Below are positions 42,842-53,813 of a DNA stretch of 64,000 nt, piece by piece (within the stretch, counting starts at the first letter, position 1; every line of letters starts with the position of its first letter). Made by a program: the position numbers and the translations under genes. The notes under the pieces were generated by a model. That model was given only the letters and a program-made list of their open reading frames with translations. It had not been told where the DNA came from and did not search any database. This stretch comes from Stenotrophomonas hibiscicola ATCC 19867 (GTDB lineage: Bacteria; Pseudomonadota; Gammaproteobacteria; Xanthomonadales; Xanthomonadaceae): positions 248,001 to 312,000 of the forward strand of contig NZ_KB907502.1 of the NCBI RefSeq assembly GCF_000382065.1. The letters run 5' to 3'.

Positions 42842-42967
42842 GTTGCGGGGGCGTATCGCGGGCGGGGAGGGCCTTATGATACTTCAAGCGGCCGTTCGAC
42901 CCTGCCCGAGGCGGGGGCGCTAGAATGTCGCCCCCTCCCACGTCCCGTTCCAGCAGGAGTTCCGCCC

Positions 42968-44362
42968 GTGATCAAGCCCCGTACCCCGCCCGGCACCCTT
43001 GAACTGCTGCCGCGCGAGCAGATTGCATTCCAGCGCATGCTGGACGTGATCCGCCGCAACTACGAGCGCTTCGGGTTCCTGCCGGTGGAGACGCCGGTGT
43101 TCGAACTGTCCGACGTGCTGCTGACCAAGTCCGGCGGCGAGACCGAGCGCCAGGTGTACTTCGTGCAGTCCACCGGTGCGCTGGCCAATGCGGCCGAATC
43201 GGGCGACCGTTCGCTGCCGGAAATGGCGCTGCGCTTCGACCTGACCGTGCCGCTGGCACGCTACGTGGCCGAGCACGAACACGAACTCACCTTCCCGTTC
43301 CGTCGCTACCAGATGCAGCGCGTGTACCGCGGCGAGCGCGCCCAGCGCGGCCGTTTCCGTGAGTTCTACCAGTGCGACATCGACGTGATCGGCAAGGACA
43401 GCCTGAGCGTTCGCTATGATGCCGAAGTGCTGGCGGTCATCCACGCCGTGTTCTCGGAACTGCGCATCGGTGACTTCAACATCCAGCTGAACAACCGCAA
43501 GCTGATGCGCGGCTTCTTCGAAAGCCTGGGCGTGGCCGAAGGCGAGCGCCAGCTGGCGGTGCTGCGTGAAGTGGACAAGCTGGACAAGCGCGGCGCCGAT
43601 TACGTGCGCGAGACGTTGGTGGGCGAGGGCTTCAACATCCCGGGCGAGCAGGTCGAGAAGATCCTGGCATTCGTGGCCGTGCGTTCGCAGGGGCATGCCG
43701 ATGCACTGGCGCAGCTGGCCACGCTTGAAGCCAACGCCGGTTCTTCGGAGATCCTGCGCACTGGCGTGGCCGAACTGCGCGAGGTGCTGCAGCTTGTGCA
43801 GGCGCTGGGCGTGCCGGAAACCGCATACTGCCTGAACTTCTCCATTGCGCGCGGCCTGGACTACTACACCGGCACCGTCTACGAGACCACGCTGACCGAC
43901 CACCCGCAGATCGGCTCGATCTGCTCGGGCGGCCGCTATGAGGACCTGGCCAGCCACTACAGCAAGTCGAAGCTGCCGGGCGTGGGCATTTCCATCGGCC
44001 TGTCGCGCCTGTTCTGGCAGCTGCGCGAGGCTGGCCTGATCGATGGCATCGAGGCCAGCAGCGTGCAGGCGCTGGTGGCGCTGATGGACGAGCAGGGCAT
44101 GCCGCAGTCGCTGGACATCGCGCGTCGCCTGCGCGCCGGTGGCATCAACACCGAAGTGCAGATGGAGCCGAAGAAGATCGGCAAGCAGTTCCAGTACGCC
44201 GCCAAGGCGGGCATCCGCTTCGTGGTGTTGGCCGGTGAGGACGAGCTGGCGCGCGGGGTGGTGGCGGTGAAGGACCTGGTGCGCGAGCAGCAGTTCGAAG
44301 TCTCCCGCGACGAGCTGGCCAGCACTTTGCAGGTGGAGCTGGAGCAGTCGAAGGTGATGTAA
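42968..44362 (+). CDS. hisS: Histidyl-tRNA synthetase
   Basis: A 464-residue class II synthetase charging tRNA-His. Motif 1 lies near residue 20, motif 2 is [19 protein letters not shown] near residue 112, followed by [12 protein letters not shown], the His-A motif is [13 protein letters not shown] near residue 296 and motif 3 is [11 protein letters not shown] near residue 338. The C-terminal anticodon domain runs from about residue 360. The start is GTG 42968, preceded by AGGAG. It is somewhat longer than the E. coli enzyme (424 aa). It stands alone with a terminator behind it, upstream of the his operon. Confidence 0.97.
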   Translation: MIKPRTPPGTLELLPREQIAFQRMLDVIRRNYERFGFLPVETPVFELSDVLLTKSGGETERQVYFVQSTGALANAAESGDRSLPEMALRFDLTVPLARYVAEHEHELTFPFRRYQMQRVYRGERAQRGRFREFYQCDIDVIGKDSLSVRYDAEVLAVIHAVFSELRIGDFNIQLNNRKLMRGFFESLGVAEGERQLAVLREVDKLDKRGADYVRETLVGEGFNIPGEQVEKILAFVAVRSQGHADALAQLATLEANAGSSEILRTGVAELREVLQLVQALGVPETAYCLNFSIARGLDYYTGTVYETTLTDHPQIGSICSGGRYEDLASHYSKSKLPGVGISIGLSRLFWQLREAGLIDGIEASSVQALVALMDEQGMPQSLDIARRLRAGGINTEVQMEPKKIGKQFQYAAKAGIRFVVLAGEDELARGVVAVKDLVREQQFEVSRDELASTLQVELEQSKVM

Positions 44363-44395
44363 CGGCCATTGGCAGCATGCAGCGCTTCAACGAAA

Positions 44396-44424
44396 CGCCC
44401 ACCGACCGGTGGGCGTTGTCGTTT
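44396..44424 (+). terminator. Intrinsic terminator after hisS
   Basis: CGCCCACC-GACC-GGTGGGCG (44396-44415) is a perfect 8-bp stem with a 4-base loop, followed by TTGTCGTTT. It separates hisS from the his operon regulator. The rest of the 44425-44553 gap shows no gene. Confidence 0.85.
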
Positions 44425-44553
44425 CCGGGCCCCGGCCGTGCCGACAGCTCGCGGCCAACTGTCGAAGGCGGGGGCGGTCCGAACCCCGCTTTGCCGCTGC
44501 TCCGGCCTGTGCGGGCGCAGGGCAGCAGCCCTGCCGCCCCCTCACCCCCCTAT

Positions 44554-44600
44554 TTGACGCGTCGCGCAATAATGCGCTAATGTACTAACGCGCTATTACA
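44554..44600 (+). promoter_or_regulatory. his operon promoter with TrpR-type operator
   Basis: TTGACG (44554-44559) and TAATGT (44578-44583) are 18 bp apart. Overlapping the -10, TGTACTAACGCGCTATTACA (44581-44600) is a 20-bp palindrome with 8 of 10 paired positions. Its half site GTACTA resembles the GTACTAG half of the E. coli trp operator, which fits the TrpR-family gene that follows. Confidence 0.75.
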
Positions 44601-44621
44601 TTGATGCATGGAAACGACCCC

Positions 44622-44930
44622 GTGAAAGCCCGTCCCGACATTGCCGCCAAAGACCCCGGGGCCGACCTGGAAGCCCTGGCCCGGGCCTTCGCCGCCCTGC
44701 GCGAGCCGGAACAGGTCGAGGCCTTCCTGCGCGATCTGTGCACCCCCGCTGAGCTGGAAGCCATGGCCGACCGCTGGAAAGTGGTGCCGCTGCTGCAGCA
44801 GGGCGTGCCGTACCGCGAGATCCACGAGCGCACTGGCGTCAGCGTGACCACCACCGGACGGGTGGCGCGCACGCTCGAGCATGGCCATCGAGGCTATGCC
44901 GCTGCCATCGACCGCCTTGCTTCGCGCTGA
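44622..44930 (+). CDS. TrpR/YerC-family repressor of the his operon
   Basis: About 102 residues with the TrpR-fold core: FLRDLCTPAELEAMADRWKV then LLQQGVPYREIHERTGVSVTTTGRVART, the helix-turn-helix. It is the first gene of the his transcription unit, directly under the palindrome at 44581-44600. In Xanthomonadales a TrpR-family regulator of histidine synthesis, called HisR in comparative-genomics work, has been predicted, and this gene matches in place and size. GTG 44622 was preferred because it lies beyond the operator and has a GGAA site; ATG 44604 is possible. The expected co-repressor, histidine, is inference. Confidence 0.85.
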   Translation: MKARPDIAAKDPGADLEALARAFAALREPEQVEAFLRDLCTPAELEAMADRWKVVPLLQQGVPYREIHERTGVSVTTTGRVARTLEHGHRGYAAAIDRLASR

Positions 44931-44963
44931 TCCGCGCCCCGTTCCGAACTTCGAGACCTCCCC

Positions 44964-45875
44964 ATGAGTGCAACCCAGGCAGCGCCGGCACGCGACCGGC
45001 TGCGTATCGCCATCCAGAAGAGTGGCCGGCTGGCCGAGCCCGCCCGCAACCTGCTCAGTGCCTGTGGCCTGAGCTGGCGCGAGAGCCGCGACAAGCTGTT
45101 CTGCTACGGCGAATCGCTGCCGGTGGACCTGCTACTGGTGCGCGACGACGACATCCCGGGCCTGATCGCCGACGGCGTCTGCGACCTCGGTATCGTCGGC
45201 CGCAACGAGCTGGACGAGCAGGCTGCGGCACGTCGCCAGAGCGGCCTGCCGGATGCCTACCAGGCACTGCGCGGGCTGGGCTTTGGCCAGTGCCGGCTGA
45301 TGCTGGCGGTACCCGAGGAGTGGCAGTGGCAGGGACCGGCGCAGCTGGCCGGTACCTGCATCGCCACCAGCTACCCGGCCATCCTCAAGCAGTGGCTGGC
45401 CGAGCAGAACGTGGATGCAGAGGTGGTCGAGCTGTCCGGTTCGGTGGAGATCGCGCCACGCCTCGGTACCGCCGACCTGATCTGCGACCTGGTCTCCAGC
45501 GGCGCCACGCTGCGCGCCAACCAGTTGACCCCGGTGCACAACCTGCTCGACAGCGAGGCGGTGCTGGCCGGTGCGGTGCGCGTGCCGGATGATGCGCGTG
45601 CATCGCTGCGCGCGATGCTGCTGCGCCGTCTCGACGGCGTGGTGCAGCGCCAGGACCGCAAGCTGCTGATGTTCCGCGCCAGCGAGGATCGCGTCGACGC
45701 GCTGGCGCAGCTGCTGGCCGATGCCGAGCCGCTGGTGCGGCTGCCGGCCGATGGCGGCGCACTGCGCCTGCAGACCATGTGCCCGGGCCCGCTGAGCTGG
45801 CAGCGCATGGAAGAACTCGAGCGCGCCGGCGCGCAGGGCCTGATGGTGTTGAGCGTGGAGCGGTCGCTGGCATGA
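44964..45875 (+). CDS. hisG: ATP phosphoribosyltransferase (long form)
   Basis: A 303-residue enzyme catalysing the first step of histidine synthesis. [19 protein letters not shown] opens domain I, and [12 protein letters not shown] and [28 protein letters not shown] are seen later, the last segment being the PRPP-binding loop. The C-terminal ACT-like regulatory domain (from about residue 225, with [18 protein letters not shown]) marks the long form that is feedback-inhibited by histidine without HisZ. First enzyme gene of hisGDCBHAFI, starting 33 bp after the regulator. Confidence 0.97.
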   Translation: MSATQAAPARDRLRIAIQKSGRLAEPARNLLSACGLSWRESRDKLFCYGESLPVDLLLVRDDDIPGLIADGVCDLGIVGRNELDEQAAARRQSGLPDAYQALRGLGFGQCRLMLAVPEEWQWQGPAQLAGTCIATSYPAILKQWLAEQNVDAEVVELSGSVEIAPRLGTADLICDLVSSGATLRANQLTPVHNLLDSEAVLAGAVRVPDDARASLRAMLLRRLDGVVQRQDRKLLMFRASEDRVDALAQLLADAEPLVRLPADGGALRLQTMCPGPLSWQRMEELERAGAQGLMVLSVERSLA

Positions 45876-47167
45876 ACCGTCTGACCTGGTCCCGACTTGA
45901 TGAAACCGCGCGCCGCGCCGCGCTGACCCGCCCGGTGCAGACCGTGGCGCAGCAGACCCGCGACGCGGTGGCTGCGTTGATCGCGCAGGTGCGTGCGCAG
46001 GGCGACGACGCGCTGCGTGCGATCACCGCGCGTTTCGATGGTGTCGAGCTCTCGTCCTTTGAGGTGAGCGAAGCCGAATTCGCCGCTGCCGAAGCCGCCG
46101 TGCCCGCCGAACTGCGCCAGGCCATGGTGGACGCCGCCGAGCGCATCGCCCGCTTCCACGCCGCCGGCATGGGCAAGGGATACGCGGTGGAGACCGCGCC
46201 GGGGGTGGTCTGCGAACGCATGCTGCGTCCGATCGGACGGGTAGGGCTGTACGTACCGGCAGGCAGTGCGCCGTTGCCGTCCACCGCGTTGATGCTGGGC
46301 GTGCCGGCGCAACTAGCTGGTTGCCCGCAGGTGGTGCTGTGCACGCCGCCGCGCGCCGACAGCACGGCTGATCCGGCGGTGCTGGTGGCCGCTCGGCTGA
46401 CCGGCGTGCGGCGCGTGTTCAAGCTGGGCGGCGCGCAGGCGATCGCCGCGATGGCCTATGGCACCGCCAGCGTTCCGGCCTGCGACAAGCTGTTCGGGCC
46501 CGGCAACAGCTTCGTGACCGAAGCCAAGCAGCAGGTCGCGCAGGATGGCGCCGCCGCCATCGACATGCCGGCCGGTCCCTCCGAAGTGCTGGTGATTGCC
46601 GATGCTGGTGCCAATCCGGCGTTCGTCGCCGCCGACCTGCTGTCGCAGGCCGAGCACGGCCCGGATTCACAGGTGCTGCTGCTGACCGACGATGCCGCGA
46701 TGCTGGCCGCGGTCGAAGTCGAGGTGGAGCGCCAGGTGGTCTTGTTGCCGCGCCAGCAGATCGCGCGCCAGGCCTTGTCGGCCTCGCGGTTGATCCAGGT
46801 CGATTCGCTGGACGAAGCCTTCGCGATCAGCAACCGCTATGCGCCGGAGCACCTGATCCTGGCACTGCGTGATCCGCGCGCGTGGCTGGACAAGGTGCAG
46901 GCGGCCGGCTCGGTGTTCCTGGGGGATTACACGCCCGAAGCACTGGGCGACTACTGCAGTGGCACCAATCACGTGCTGCCGACCGCCGGTGCGGCGCGTG
47001 CCTACAGTGGCGTCAGCGTCGCCAGCTTCCAGAACCTGATCAGCGTGCAGAGCGCCAGTGCCGCCGGCCTGGCCGCGATCGGCGGCTGCGCGCGCATCAT
47101 CGCCAGCGCCGAAGGCCTGGATGCGCATGAGCGTGCGGTCGCAGTGCGCATGGAGGTGGCAGCATGA
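45872..47167 (+). CDS. hisD: Histidinol dehydrogenase
   Basis: A 431-residue enzyme for the last two oxidation steps of histidine synthesis. [30 protein letters not shown] and the catalytic RYAPEHLIL region are present, with [10 protein letters not shown] between them. Start ATG 45872 overlaps the hisG stop (ATGA). The C-terminal [12 protein letters not shown] is conserved. The gene overlaps hisC by 4 bases. Confidence 0.97.
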   Translation: MNRLTWSRLDETARRAALTRPVQTVAQQTRDAVAALIAQVRAQGDDALRAITARFDGVELSSFEVSEAEFAAAEAAVPAELRQAMVDAAERIARFHAAGMGKGYAVETAPGVVCERMLRPIGRVGLYVPAGSAPLPSTALMLGVPAQLAGCPQVVLCTPPRADSTADPAVLVAARLTGVRRVFKLGGAQAIAAMAYGTASVPACDKLFGPGNSFVTEAKQQVAQDGAAAIDMPAGPSEVLVIADAGANPAFVAADLLSQAEHGPDSQVLLLTDDAAMLAAVEVEVERQVVLLPRQQIARQALSASRLIQVDSLDEAFAISNRYAPEHLILALRDPRAWLDKVQAAGSVFLGDYTPEALGDYCSGTNHVLPTAGAARAYSGVSVASFQNLISVQSASAAGLAAIGGCARIIASAEGLDAHERAVAVRMEVAA

Positions 47168-48258
47168 GCACGGCGATCGATGACGTGCTGGCCCTTGTGC
47201 GCCCCGATCTGCAGGCCTTCGCTGGCTACAGTTCGGCGCGCAGCGCGGCGGTGCAGGGCGAGGTCTGGTTGAACGCCAACGAGTCGGCATGGGCCAATCC
47301 GGCAGACGCCGCCGGCAGCAGCCGTCGCTATCCCGAACCGCAGCCGTTGGCATTGCGTGAGGGACTGGCGGCGCTGTACGGCGTGACGCCACAGCAGCTG
47401 CTGATCGGTCGCGGCAGCGACGAAGCCATTGATCTGCTGGTGCGCGCGCTGTGCGTGCCGGGCCGCGATGGCGTGCTGGTCACGCCGCCGGTGTTCGGCA
47501 TGTACGCCGTCTGCGCACGCCTGCAGGGCGCCGCATTGATTGAAGTGCCGCTGGTGGACAGCGAGGATGGCCTGCGCGCCGACCTGGATGCGGTGATCGA
47601 CACCGCCAGGGCACGCAATGCCAGGCTGGTGTTCCTGTGCGCACCGTCGAACCCCGCCGGCAGTGATATCGCCCTGGTCGAGGTCGAACGGGTGGCGGTT
47701 GCGTTGCGCGGACAGGCATTGGTCGTGGTGGACGAGGCGTATGTGGAATACGCGCAGCGCCCGTCGGCGACCACGTTGTTGGCCGCGCACGCCAACGTGG
47801 CGGTGCTGCGCACGCTGTCGAAGGCCCATGCACTCGCCGCCGCACGCATTGGCAGCCTGATCGCCGCCCCCGAGCTGATTGCCGTGCTGCGCCGCTGCCA
47901 GGCGCCGTACCCGGTGCCGACCCCGTGCGCCGAGCTGGCCGTGCAGGCACTGCAACCCGAAGCGCTGGCACGCACCGCCGAACGCGTGGCCACGGTCATC
48001 GCCGAACGCGAGCGCCTGCGAACGGCACTGGCCAGCCTGCCCGGTGTACGCCGGGTGTACGCCTCGTCCGGCAACTACCTGCTGGTCCGCTTCGCCGATG
48101 CGCAGGCGGCGTTCGACACGTTGCTGAATGTCGGTGTGGTGGTGCGCGACCAGCGCGCCGCGCCGCAGCTGGACGATGCATTGCGCATCAGCATCGGCAG
48201 TCCCGCAGAGAATGACCGCGTGCTTGCGGCCCTGTCGGCGCGGAGGGCCGCAGCATGA
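47164..48258 (+). CDS. hisC: Histidinol-phosphate aminotransferase
   Basis: A 364-residue PLP-dependent fold-type I aminotransferase. [11 protein letters not shown] is the substrate-facing N-terminal motif, [16 protein letters not shown] binds the cofactor, [10 protein letters not shown] carries the conserved Asn, VVDEAYVEY the Asp, and [15 protein letters not shown] the PLP Lys. It overlaps hisD and hisB by ATGA, consistent with strict operon coupling. Confidence 0.97.
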   Translation: MSTAIDDVLALVRPDLQAFAGYSSARSAAVQGEVWLNANESAWANPADAAGSSRRYPEPQPLALREGLAALYGVTPQQLLIGRGSDEAIDLLVRALCVPGRDGVLVTPPVFGMYAVCARLQGAALIEVPLVDSEDGLRADLDAVIDTARARNARLVFLCAPSNPAGSDIALVEVERVAVALRGQALVVVDEAYVEYAQRPSATTLLAAHANVAVLRTLSKAHALAAARIGSLIAAPELIAVLRRCQAPYPVPTPCAELAVQALQPEALARTAERVATVIAERERLRTALASLPGVRRVYASSGNYLLVRFADAQAAFDTLLNVGVVVRDQRAAPQLDDALRISIGSPAENDRVLAALSARRAAA

Positions 48259-49328
48259 CCCCGATCCTGTTCATCGATCGCGACGGCACCCTCATCGAGG
48301 AGCCGGCCGACTTCCAGATCGATGCCTACGAGAAGCTGCGCTTCGTGCCGCAGGTGATCCCGGCGCTGCTGAAACTGCGGGATGCCGGCTACGAGTTCGT
48401 GATCGTCACCAACCAGGACGGCCTCGGCAGCGACAGCTACCCGCGCGCCAGCTTCGATGGCCCCAACGACCTGATGCTGCAGATCTTCGAGAGCCAGGGC
48501 ATCACCTTCCGTGATGTGCTGATCGACTGCAGCTGGCCGCAGGACAATGCGCCGACCCGCAAGCCGGGCATCGGACTGATGACGGCTTATCTGCAGGACC
48601 GCAGCATCGACTGGGCGCGTTCGGGCATGGTCGGCGATCGCATCACCGACCTGCAGTTTGCCGACAACCTCAACATCCGCGGTTTCCAGTTGCGCACCGC
48701 GCAGTTCGGTGGTCAGTGGGACTGGCCGGGCATTGCCCACGCGCTGGCCGACGCACCGCGCACCGCCGTGGTCCAGCGCAATACGAAAGAAACGAAGATC
48801 CGCGTGGAACTGGACCTGGACCGTGCCGCTGATGCACGCATCTCCACCGGCCTGCCGTTCTTCGACCACATGCTGGAACAGATCGGCAAGCATGGCGGCT
48901 TCGCGCTGGACATACAGGCCGAGGGTGACCTGCACATCGACGAGCACCACACCATCGAGGACACCGGGCTGGCCCTGGGCCAGGCCCTGCGCGAAGCACT
49001 AGGCAACAAGCGCGGCATCGGTCGCTACGGTTTCACCCTGCCGATGGACGAGACGCTGGCCAGCGCCGCACTGGATTTCAGCGGCCGCCCGTACTTCGTG
49101 TTCGAAGGTGAGTTCAAGCGTGAGCGCGTGGGCGATATGCCGACCGAGCTGGTGCCGCATTTCTTCCGTTCGCTGTGCGATGCCAGCGGCCTGAACCTCA
49201 ACCTGCAGGTGCGCGGCGACAACGATCACCACAAGGTCGAGGCCTGCTTCAAGGCGCTGGCGCGTGCGCTGCGTCCGGCGTTGGCCCGGCAGGGCACCGC
49301 GCTGCCTTCCACCAAGGGGGCGTTGTGA
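48255..49328 (+). CDS. hisB: Bifunctional histidinol-phosphatase / imidazoleglycerol-phosphate dehydratase
   Basis: A 357-residue fusion. The N-terminal HAD phosphatase has [11 protein letters not shown] near residues 6-16, VTNQDGLGS and [10 protein letters not shown]. The dehydratase begins near residue 175 ([12 protein letters not shown]) and carries [10 protein letters not shown] near residue 229 and a matching [13 protein letters not shown] near the end, the duplicated Mn-binding motifs. The fusion is typical of gammaproteobacteria. It overlaps hisC and hisH. Confidence 0.97.
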   Translation: MTPILFIDRDGTLIEEPADFQIDAYEKLRFVPQVIPALLKLRDAGYEFVIVTNQDGLGSDSYPRASFDGPNDLMLQIFESQGITFRDVLIDCSWPQDNAPTRKPGIGLMTAYLQDRSIDWARSGMVGDRITDLQFADNLNIRGFQLRTAQFGGQWDWPGIAHALADAPRTAVVQRNTKETKIRVELDLDRAADARISTGLPFFDHMLEQIGKHGGFALDIQAEGDLHIDEHHTIEDTGLALGQALREALGNKRGIGRYGFTLPMDETLASAALDFSGRPYFVFEGEFKRERVGDMPTELVPHFFRSLCDASGLNLNLQVRGDNDHHKVEACFKALARALRPALARQGTALPSTKGAL

Positions 49329-49927
49329 GCGACGTCGCGCTGATCGATGCCGGCGGTGCCAACCTGGGCTCGGTGCGCTATGCACTGGAGCGTCTGGGTG
49401 CGACGGTGCGGCTGGTGCGCGATGCGGACGGCCTGATCGGCGCGCAGCGGGTGATCCTGCCCGGTGTCGGCGCCGCCGGTCCCGGCATGCAGCGCCTGCA
49501 CGCTCAGGGCCTGGTGGAACCGCTGCAGCAACTGGAGGTGCCGTTGATGGGTATCTGCCTGGGCATGCAGCTGCTGTTCGAGCGCTCCGAGGAAGCGGGT
49601 GTGGAGACACTGGGCCTGATTCCCGGCGTGGTGCGCAAGCTGGTGCCGGCCTGCGGCATCCGGGTGCCGCACATGGGCTGGAACCGCCTGCTGCCACTGC
49701 GCGAATCGCTGCTGCTGCGCGGTGTGCCGGAGCGCGCCAGCGCCTACTTCGTGCACAGCTATGCGGCACCACTCAATACCCACACTGTCGCTGCCTGCGA
49801 CCACGGTGGCCTGTTCACCGCCGTGGTGGAGCAGGGGCGTTACTACGGCGCACAGTTCCACCCCGAGCGCTCCGGCGAGACCGGCTCGCTGATGCTGCGC
49901 AACTTCCTCGAGGGCACGGCTGCATGA
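49325..49927 (+). CDS. hisH: Imidazole glycerol phosphate synthase, glutamine amidotransferase subunit
   Basis: A 200-residue class I amidotransferase. The nucleophile Cys lies in [11 protein letters not shown] near residue 79, and the His-x-Glu pair in [11 protein letters not shown] near residue 177. GAANLGSV-like [12 protein letters not shown] opens the protein. Start GTG 49325 overlaps the hisB stop (GTGA). It hydrolyses glutamine and passes ammonia to HisF. Confidence 0.95.
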   Translation: MSDVALIDAGGANLGSVRYALERLGATVRLVRDADGLIGAQRVILPGVGAAGPGMQRLHAQGLVEPLQQLEVPLMGICLGMQLLFERSEEAGVETLGLIPGVVRKLVPACGIRVPHMGWNRLLPLRESLLLRGVPERASAYFVHSYAAPLNTHTVAACDHGGLFTAVVEQGRYYGAQFHPERSGETGSLMLRNFLEGTAA

Positions 49928-50658
49928 GTTTCATCGTTTACCCCGCGCTGGATATCCGTGATGGCCGCGTGGTGCGGCTGCGCCAGGGCGACTACGCGCA
50001 GGAAACCTCGTATGGCGACGACGCCCTGCCGCGCGCGCAGGCCTTTGCTGCGCAGGGCGCGCAGTGGATGCATCTGGTCGACCTGGACGCTGCGCGTGCC
50101 GGTGGCTACACCCTTGCGCCGCTGCTCGCGTCGATCCGTGCGCAGACGCCGCTGCAGGTGCAGACCGGCGGTGGCGTGCGCGGTCGGGACGACGTGGCGC
50201 GCATCCTTAATGCTGGCGCCTGCCGCGTGGTGGTCGGTTCGCTGGCGGTGCGCCGCCCCGATGAAGTGGTCGGCTGGCTGGAGGAATTCGGCGCCGAGCG
50301 CATCACGATTGCGCTGGACGCGCGCCAGGACGCACAGGGGCAGTGGCAGCTGCCTGTGCACGGCTGGACCGAGAACGCCGGGGTGACCCTGGATGACCTT
50401 GCCCAGCGCTACGCGAGCGCTGGCATGCGCCACCTCTTGTGCACCGACATCGCCCGCGACGGCATGCTGGCCGGGCCCAACATCAGTCTCTACCAGCACC
50501 TGTCGGCGCTGCTGCCGGGCGTGGCGGTGCAGGCGTCCGGCGGCATCCGTGACGTGGCCGACGTTGCCGAAGCGCGAAGTGCGGGTTGCGGCGGTGCGAT
50601 CCTCGGCAAGGCGCTGCTGGAACAGCGCATGGACCTGGCGGAGGCGCTCGCATGTTGA
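49924..50658 (+). CDS. hisA: ProFAR isomerase
   Basis: A 244-residue beta/alpha barrel, phosphoribosylformimino-AICAR isomerase. The catalytic Asp residues are in [14 protein letters not shown] (Asp near 10) and [14 protein letters not shown] (near 180), with phosphate-binding GGGVRGRDD and ASGGIRD loops. It overlaps hisH (ATGA) and hisF (7 bases). Confidence 0.97.
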   Translation: MSFIVYPALDIRDGRVVRLRQGDYAQETSYGDDALPRAQAFAAQGAQWMHLVDLDAARAGGYTLAPLLASIRAQTPLQVQTGGGVRGRDDVARILNAGACRVVVGSLAVRRPDEVVGWLEEFGAERITIALDARQDAQGQWQLPVHGWTENAGVTLDDLAQRYASAGMRHLLCTDIARDGMLAGPNISLYQHLSALLPGVAVQASGGIRDVADVAEARSAGCGGAILGKALLEQRMDLAEALAC

Positions 50659-51428
50659 GCCGCCGCATCATTCCCTGCCTTGACGTGCGCGATGGCCGGG
50701 TGGTCAAGGGTGTGCGCTTCCGCGACCACGTCGACATGGGCGACATCGCCGAGTTGGCGCAGCGCTATCGCGACCAGGGCGCCGACGAGCTGGTGTTCTA
50801 TGACATCGGCGCCAGCCCCGAGGCGCGTTCGGTCGACGTTACCTGGATCGAGCGCATCGCGCGGCTGATCGACATTCCGTTCTGCGTGGCCGGTGGCATC
50901 GACAGTGTGGAAACCGCGCGTCGCGTGTTGTTCGCCGGTGCCGACAAGGTGTCGATCAATTCGCCGGCGCTGGGCCGGCCGGAGCTGATCACCGAGCTGG
51001 CGGACGAGTTCGGCGTGCAGTGCGTGGTGGTGGGGGTCGATTCGGTGCGCGAGGCCGACGGGCAATGGCGGGTGCGTCGTTTCAGCGGCGATCCGGACAA
51101 GACCCAGGCGGTGCCGCTGCGCACCCTGGACTGGATTGTCGAGGCGCAACGGCGGGGCGCCGGTGAGATCGTGCTGAACTGCATGGACAGCGATGGCGTG
51201 CGCCGTGGCTACGATGTCGTGCAACTGCAACAGGCGCGGGCACTGTGCCAGGTACCGTTGATCGCCTCTGGCGGTGCCGGCGCGATGGAGCACTTTGCCG
51301 AAGCCTTCGACCAGGCCGACGTCGACGGCGCGCTGGCGGCCAGTGTGTTCCACAGCGGTGCCATCGCCATTCCGGAATTGAAGCGCTACCTGCGCGGACA
51401 GCAGATCGAGGTGCGGGATGTCTATTGA
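50652..51428 (+). CDS. hisF: Imidazole glycerol phosphate synthase, cyclase subunit
   Basis: A 258-residue barrel paralogous to HisA. Catalytic Asp are in [14 protein letters not shown] and [14 protein letters not shown], and the phosphate loops are VAGGIDSVE and ASGGAGAME. It closes the imidazole ring with ammonia from HisH. ATG 50652 lies inside the hisA end, and the last 11 bases overlap hisIE. Confidence 0.97.
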   Translation: MLSRRIIPCLDVRDGRVVKGVRFRDHVDMGDIAELAQRYRDQGADELVFYDIGASPEARSVDVTWIERIARLIDIPFCVAGGIDSVETARRVLFAGADKVSINSPALGRPELITELADEFGVQCVVVGVDSVREADGQWRVRRFSGDPDKTQAVPLRTLDWIVEAQRRGAGEIVLNCMDSDGVRRGYDVVQLQQARALCQVPLIASGGAGAMEHFAEAFDQADVDGALAASVFHSGAIAIPELKRYLRGQQIEVRDVY

Positions 51429-52038
51429 AGTCAGGCCGTCGTTGGGCGCATTGCAGGCGCTGGACTGGAGCAAGGGCGACGGCCTGCTGCCGGCCGTGGT
51501 TCAGGATGCCGACACCCTGCAGGTGCTGATGCTGGGCTATGTCAGCGCCGAATCGCTGGCGGCCACGCTGGCCATCGGCCACATGACCTTCTTCAGCCGC
51601 AGCAAGCAGCGGTTGTGGACCAAGGGCGAGCAGTCCGGCAACGTGCTGGTGGTGCAGTCGATCAGCGTCGACTGCGATGCCGATACTTTGCTGGTGATGG
51701 CACGGCCGGCGGGGCCAACCTGCCACACCGGTGCAGAGAGCTGCTTTGACCAGGCGCCGAAGGATTTCCTGGGCGGGCTGGGCCAGCTCGTGGCGATGCG
51801 TGAGGCGCAACGGCCGCCGGGCAGCTACACCACCAGCCTGTTCGAGGGCGGCATCCGCCGTATCGCGCAGAAGGTGGGCGAGGAGGGCGTGGAGACCGCA
51901 TTGGCCGCCGTGGCGCAGGATGACGAGGCATTGCTGGGCGAGGCGTCGGACCTGCTGTACCACCTGCTGGTGCTGCTGCGCGCGCGCGGTCTGTCGCTGG
52001 ATGATGCGCGCGCGGTGCTGGAAAAACGCCATCGTTGA
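51418..52038 (+). CDS. hisI: Bifunctional PR-AMP cyclohydrolase / PR-ATP pyrophosphatase
   Basis: A 206-residue HisIE fusion. The cyclohydrolase part has [20 protein letters not shown] near residue 56 and [15 protein letters not shown] then GPTCHTG with the Zn-binding Cys residues. The pyrophosphatase part (from about residue 115) has [20 protein letters not shown] and [12 protein letters not shown], the acidic Mg-binding helices. Last gene of the operon, followed by SMAG repeats. Confidence 0.96.
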   Translation: MSIEVRPSLGALQALDWSKGDGLLPAVVQDADTLQVLMLGYVSAESLAATLAIGHMTFFSRSKQRLWTKGEQSGNVLVVQSISVDCDADTLLVMARPAGPTCHTGAESCFDQAPKDFLGGLGQLVAMREAQRPPGSYTTSLFEGGIRRIAQKVGEEGVETALAAVAQDDEALLGEASDLLYHLLVLLRARGLSLDDARAVLEKRHR

Positions 52039-52044
52039 AGTGCG

Positions 52045-52154
52045 GTAGTGCCGGCCGCTGGCCGGCAAGCCTTGGATGTCCGACGATCAGGAGGTTGCCG
52101 GCCAGCGGCCGGCACGACCCGCCGGCAATGCAGCCGAGCGTGGCTCGGCTCTAC
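52045..52154. repeat. SMAG-type stem-loop cluster after the his operon
   Basis: GTAGTGCCGGCCGCTGGC (from 52045, ending GGCA at 52067), its inverted counterpart TGCCGGCCAGCGGCCGGCA (52096-52114), and an inverted GCAGCCGAGCGTGGCTCGGC element ending CTAC (52130-52154). They start 7 bases after the hisI stop and fill the gap to the next gene. Confidence 0.88.
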
Positions 52155-52188
52155 AATACCGCGTCTCATTCTGCCGGATGCCTCTCCC

Positions 52189-53778
52189 ATGAAACTGCCT
52201 GCCGCCTGGCTGTGCTGCCTGTTGCTGACCTCGCCGGCCTGGGCTGCGGACACCGTGGTCAGCGGCAAGGTGTATCTGGAGCGTGACGGCAAGCCTGGCC
52301 GCGGTGCGACCGATCCGGGCCTGGCCGGGGTGCAGGTTTCCAACGGCGAGATCATCGTAAAGACTGCCGCTGACGGCAGCTACAGCCTGCCGGTGCGCGA
52401 CGGCCAGACCGTGTTCGTGATCAAGCCTGATGCGTATTCCTTCCCGAAAGCGGCCGACGGCCTGCCTTCGTTCTGGCGGCACTATCGCCCGAACGGTTCG
52501 CCGGCGTTGAAGTACGGCGGCATCGCCGCGACCAGCGACGTCACCCGCAACTGGGATTTCGCCCTGCAGTCGGATCGCCATGACAGTCGGCGCGGCTTCC
52601 AGATGCTGGTGTTCACCGACTCCCAGACCGCGAGCCTGAAGGACATCGGCTACTACCAGCAGTCGATCGTGGCGCCGCTGGTCGGCCAGACCAAGGCGCG
52701 CATGGGCACCACCCTGGGTGACATCGTCAACGATGACTTGACTCTCTACCCGGCGATCAACAAGGTCACCACCGGACTTGGCGTGCCGTGGTTCCATGTG
52801 CCGGGCAACCACGACCTCGATTTCGATGCGGCCAGCGACGAACACTCGCTGGATAGCTGGCGCAACATCTACGGTCCGGACACCTACGCGGCGGAAGAGG
52901 GCGGCGCCAGTTTCGTGTTCCTGGACGACGTGGTGTACGACCCCAAGGCCAGGCCGAAGTACATCGGCGGCCTGCGCGAAGACCAGTTCGCCTTCCTCGC
53001 CAGCTACCTGAAGGGCCTGCACAAGGATCGCCTGCTGGTGCTGGGCATGCACATCCCGCTGTTCGACGCGGCGCCGGGGCGCGAGACCTTCCGCCATGCC
53101 GACCGCCAGCGCCTGTTCGACCTGCTCAAGGACTTCCGCAACGTGCTCGTGCTCAGCGGCCACAGCCACACCCAGCAGCACGTCTACCACGGCAAGGCCG
53201 ACGGCTGGAACGGCGACAAACCGCTGCACGAATACAACGTGGGTGCCAACTGCGGTGCGTTCTGGTCGGGGGTGAAGGATGCCGCAGGCGTGCCGGACAG
53301 CACCATGAGTGATGGCACGCCGAAGGGCTACGCATTGCTCGACGTGGCCGGCAACGGCAGCTATCGCCTGCAGTACCGCGTGGCCGGCAAGCCGGCCAGC
53401 GAGCAGATCGGCCTGCATGCGCCGAAAGTGCTGCGCCAGGGGGCTTACCCGGCGTGGGGCATCTATGCCAACGTCTACATGGGTGAGGATGCCAGCGTGG
53501 TTGAGTACCGCGTTGATGGCGGCGCTTGGCAGCCGATGAAGCAGGTCAGCCAGCCCGACCCGCGCCTGATGGTGGAGAACGTGGCCGACGATCTGGCTGA
53601 CAGCCTGCGTGGCTACGACCGCTCGCCGGAGGCCACCGCGTCGCCGCACCTGTGGCGTGGCGCGCTGCCGACCGACCTGGCCGTGGGCAGCCACAAGGTC
53701 GAGGTACGCTCCACCCAGCCCGATGGCGCGGTGTTCACCGCCACCACCCGCTACAGCCTGCAGACGGCCCAGCCCTGA
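52189..53778 (+). CDS. Secreted calcineurin-like metallophosphoesterase
   Basis: A 529-residue exported protein (signal MKLPAAWLCCLLLTSPAWA). An N-terminal beta-sandwich (SGKVYLERDGKPGRG then VSNGEIIVKTAADGSY, residues 25-125) precedes the phosphoesterase core: VFTDSQ, TLGDIVNDD, VPGNHDLDFD, MHIPLF and LSGHSHTQQH, the five metal-binding motifs in order. A C-terminal beta domain follows. The fold arrangement matches metallophosphoesterases with calcineurin-like N- and C-terminal domains. The substrate, possibly a nucleotide or phospholipid headgroup, is unknown. Confidence 0.9.
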   Translation: MKLPAAWLCCLLLTSPAWAADTVVSGKVYLERDGKPGRGATDPGLAGVQVSNGEIIVKTAADGSYSLPVRDGQTVFVIKPDAYSFPKAADGLPSFWRHYRPNGSPALKYGGIAATSDVTRNWDFALQSDRHDSRRGFQMLVFTDSQTASLKDIGYYQQSIVAPLVGQTKARMGTTLGDIVNDDLTLYPAINKVTTGLGVPWFHVPGNHDLDFDAASDEHSLDSWRNIYGPDTYAAEEGGASFVFLDDVVYDPKARPKYIGGLREDQFAFLASYLKGLHKDRLLVLGMHIPLFDAAPGRETFRHADRQRLFDLLKDFRNVLVLSGHSHTQQHVYHGKADGWNGDKPLHEYNVGANCGAFWSGVKDAAGVPDSTMSDGTPKGYALLDVAGNGSYRLQYRVAGKPASEQIGLHAPKVLRQGAYPAWGIYANVYMGEDASVVEYRVDGGAWQPMKQVSQPDPRLMVENVADDLADSLRGYDRSPEATASPHLWRGALPTDLAVGSHKVEVRSTQPDGAVFTATTRYSLQTAQP

Positions 53779-53813
53779 CACGCCGCAAGGCCTCTCCAGC
53801 GAAAGGACCCTGC

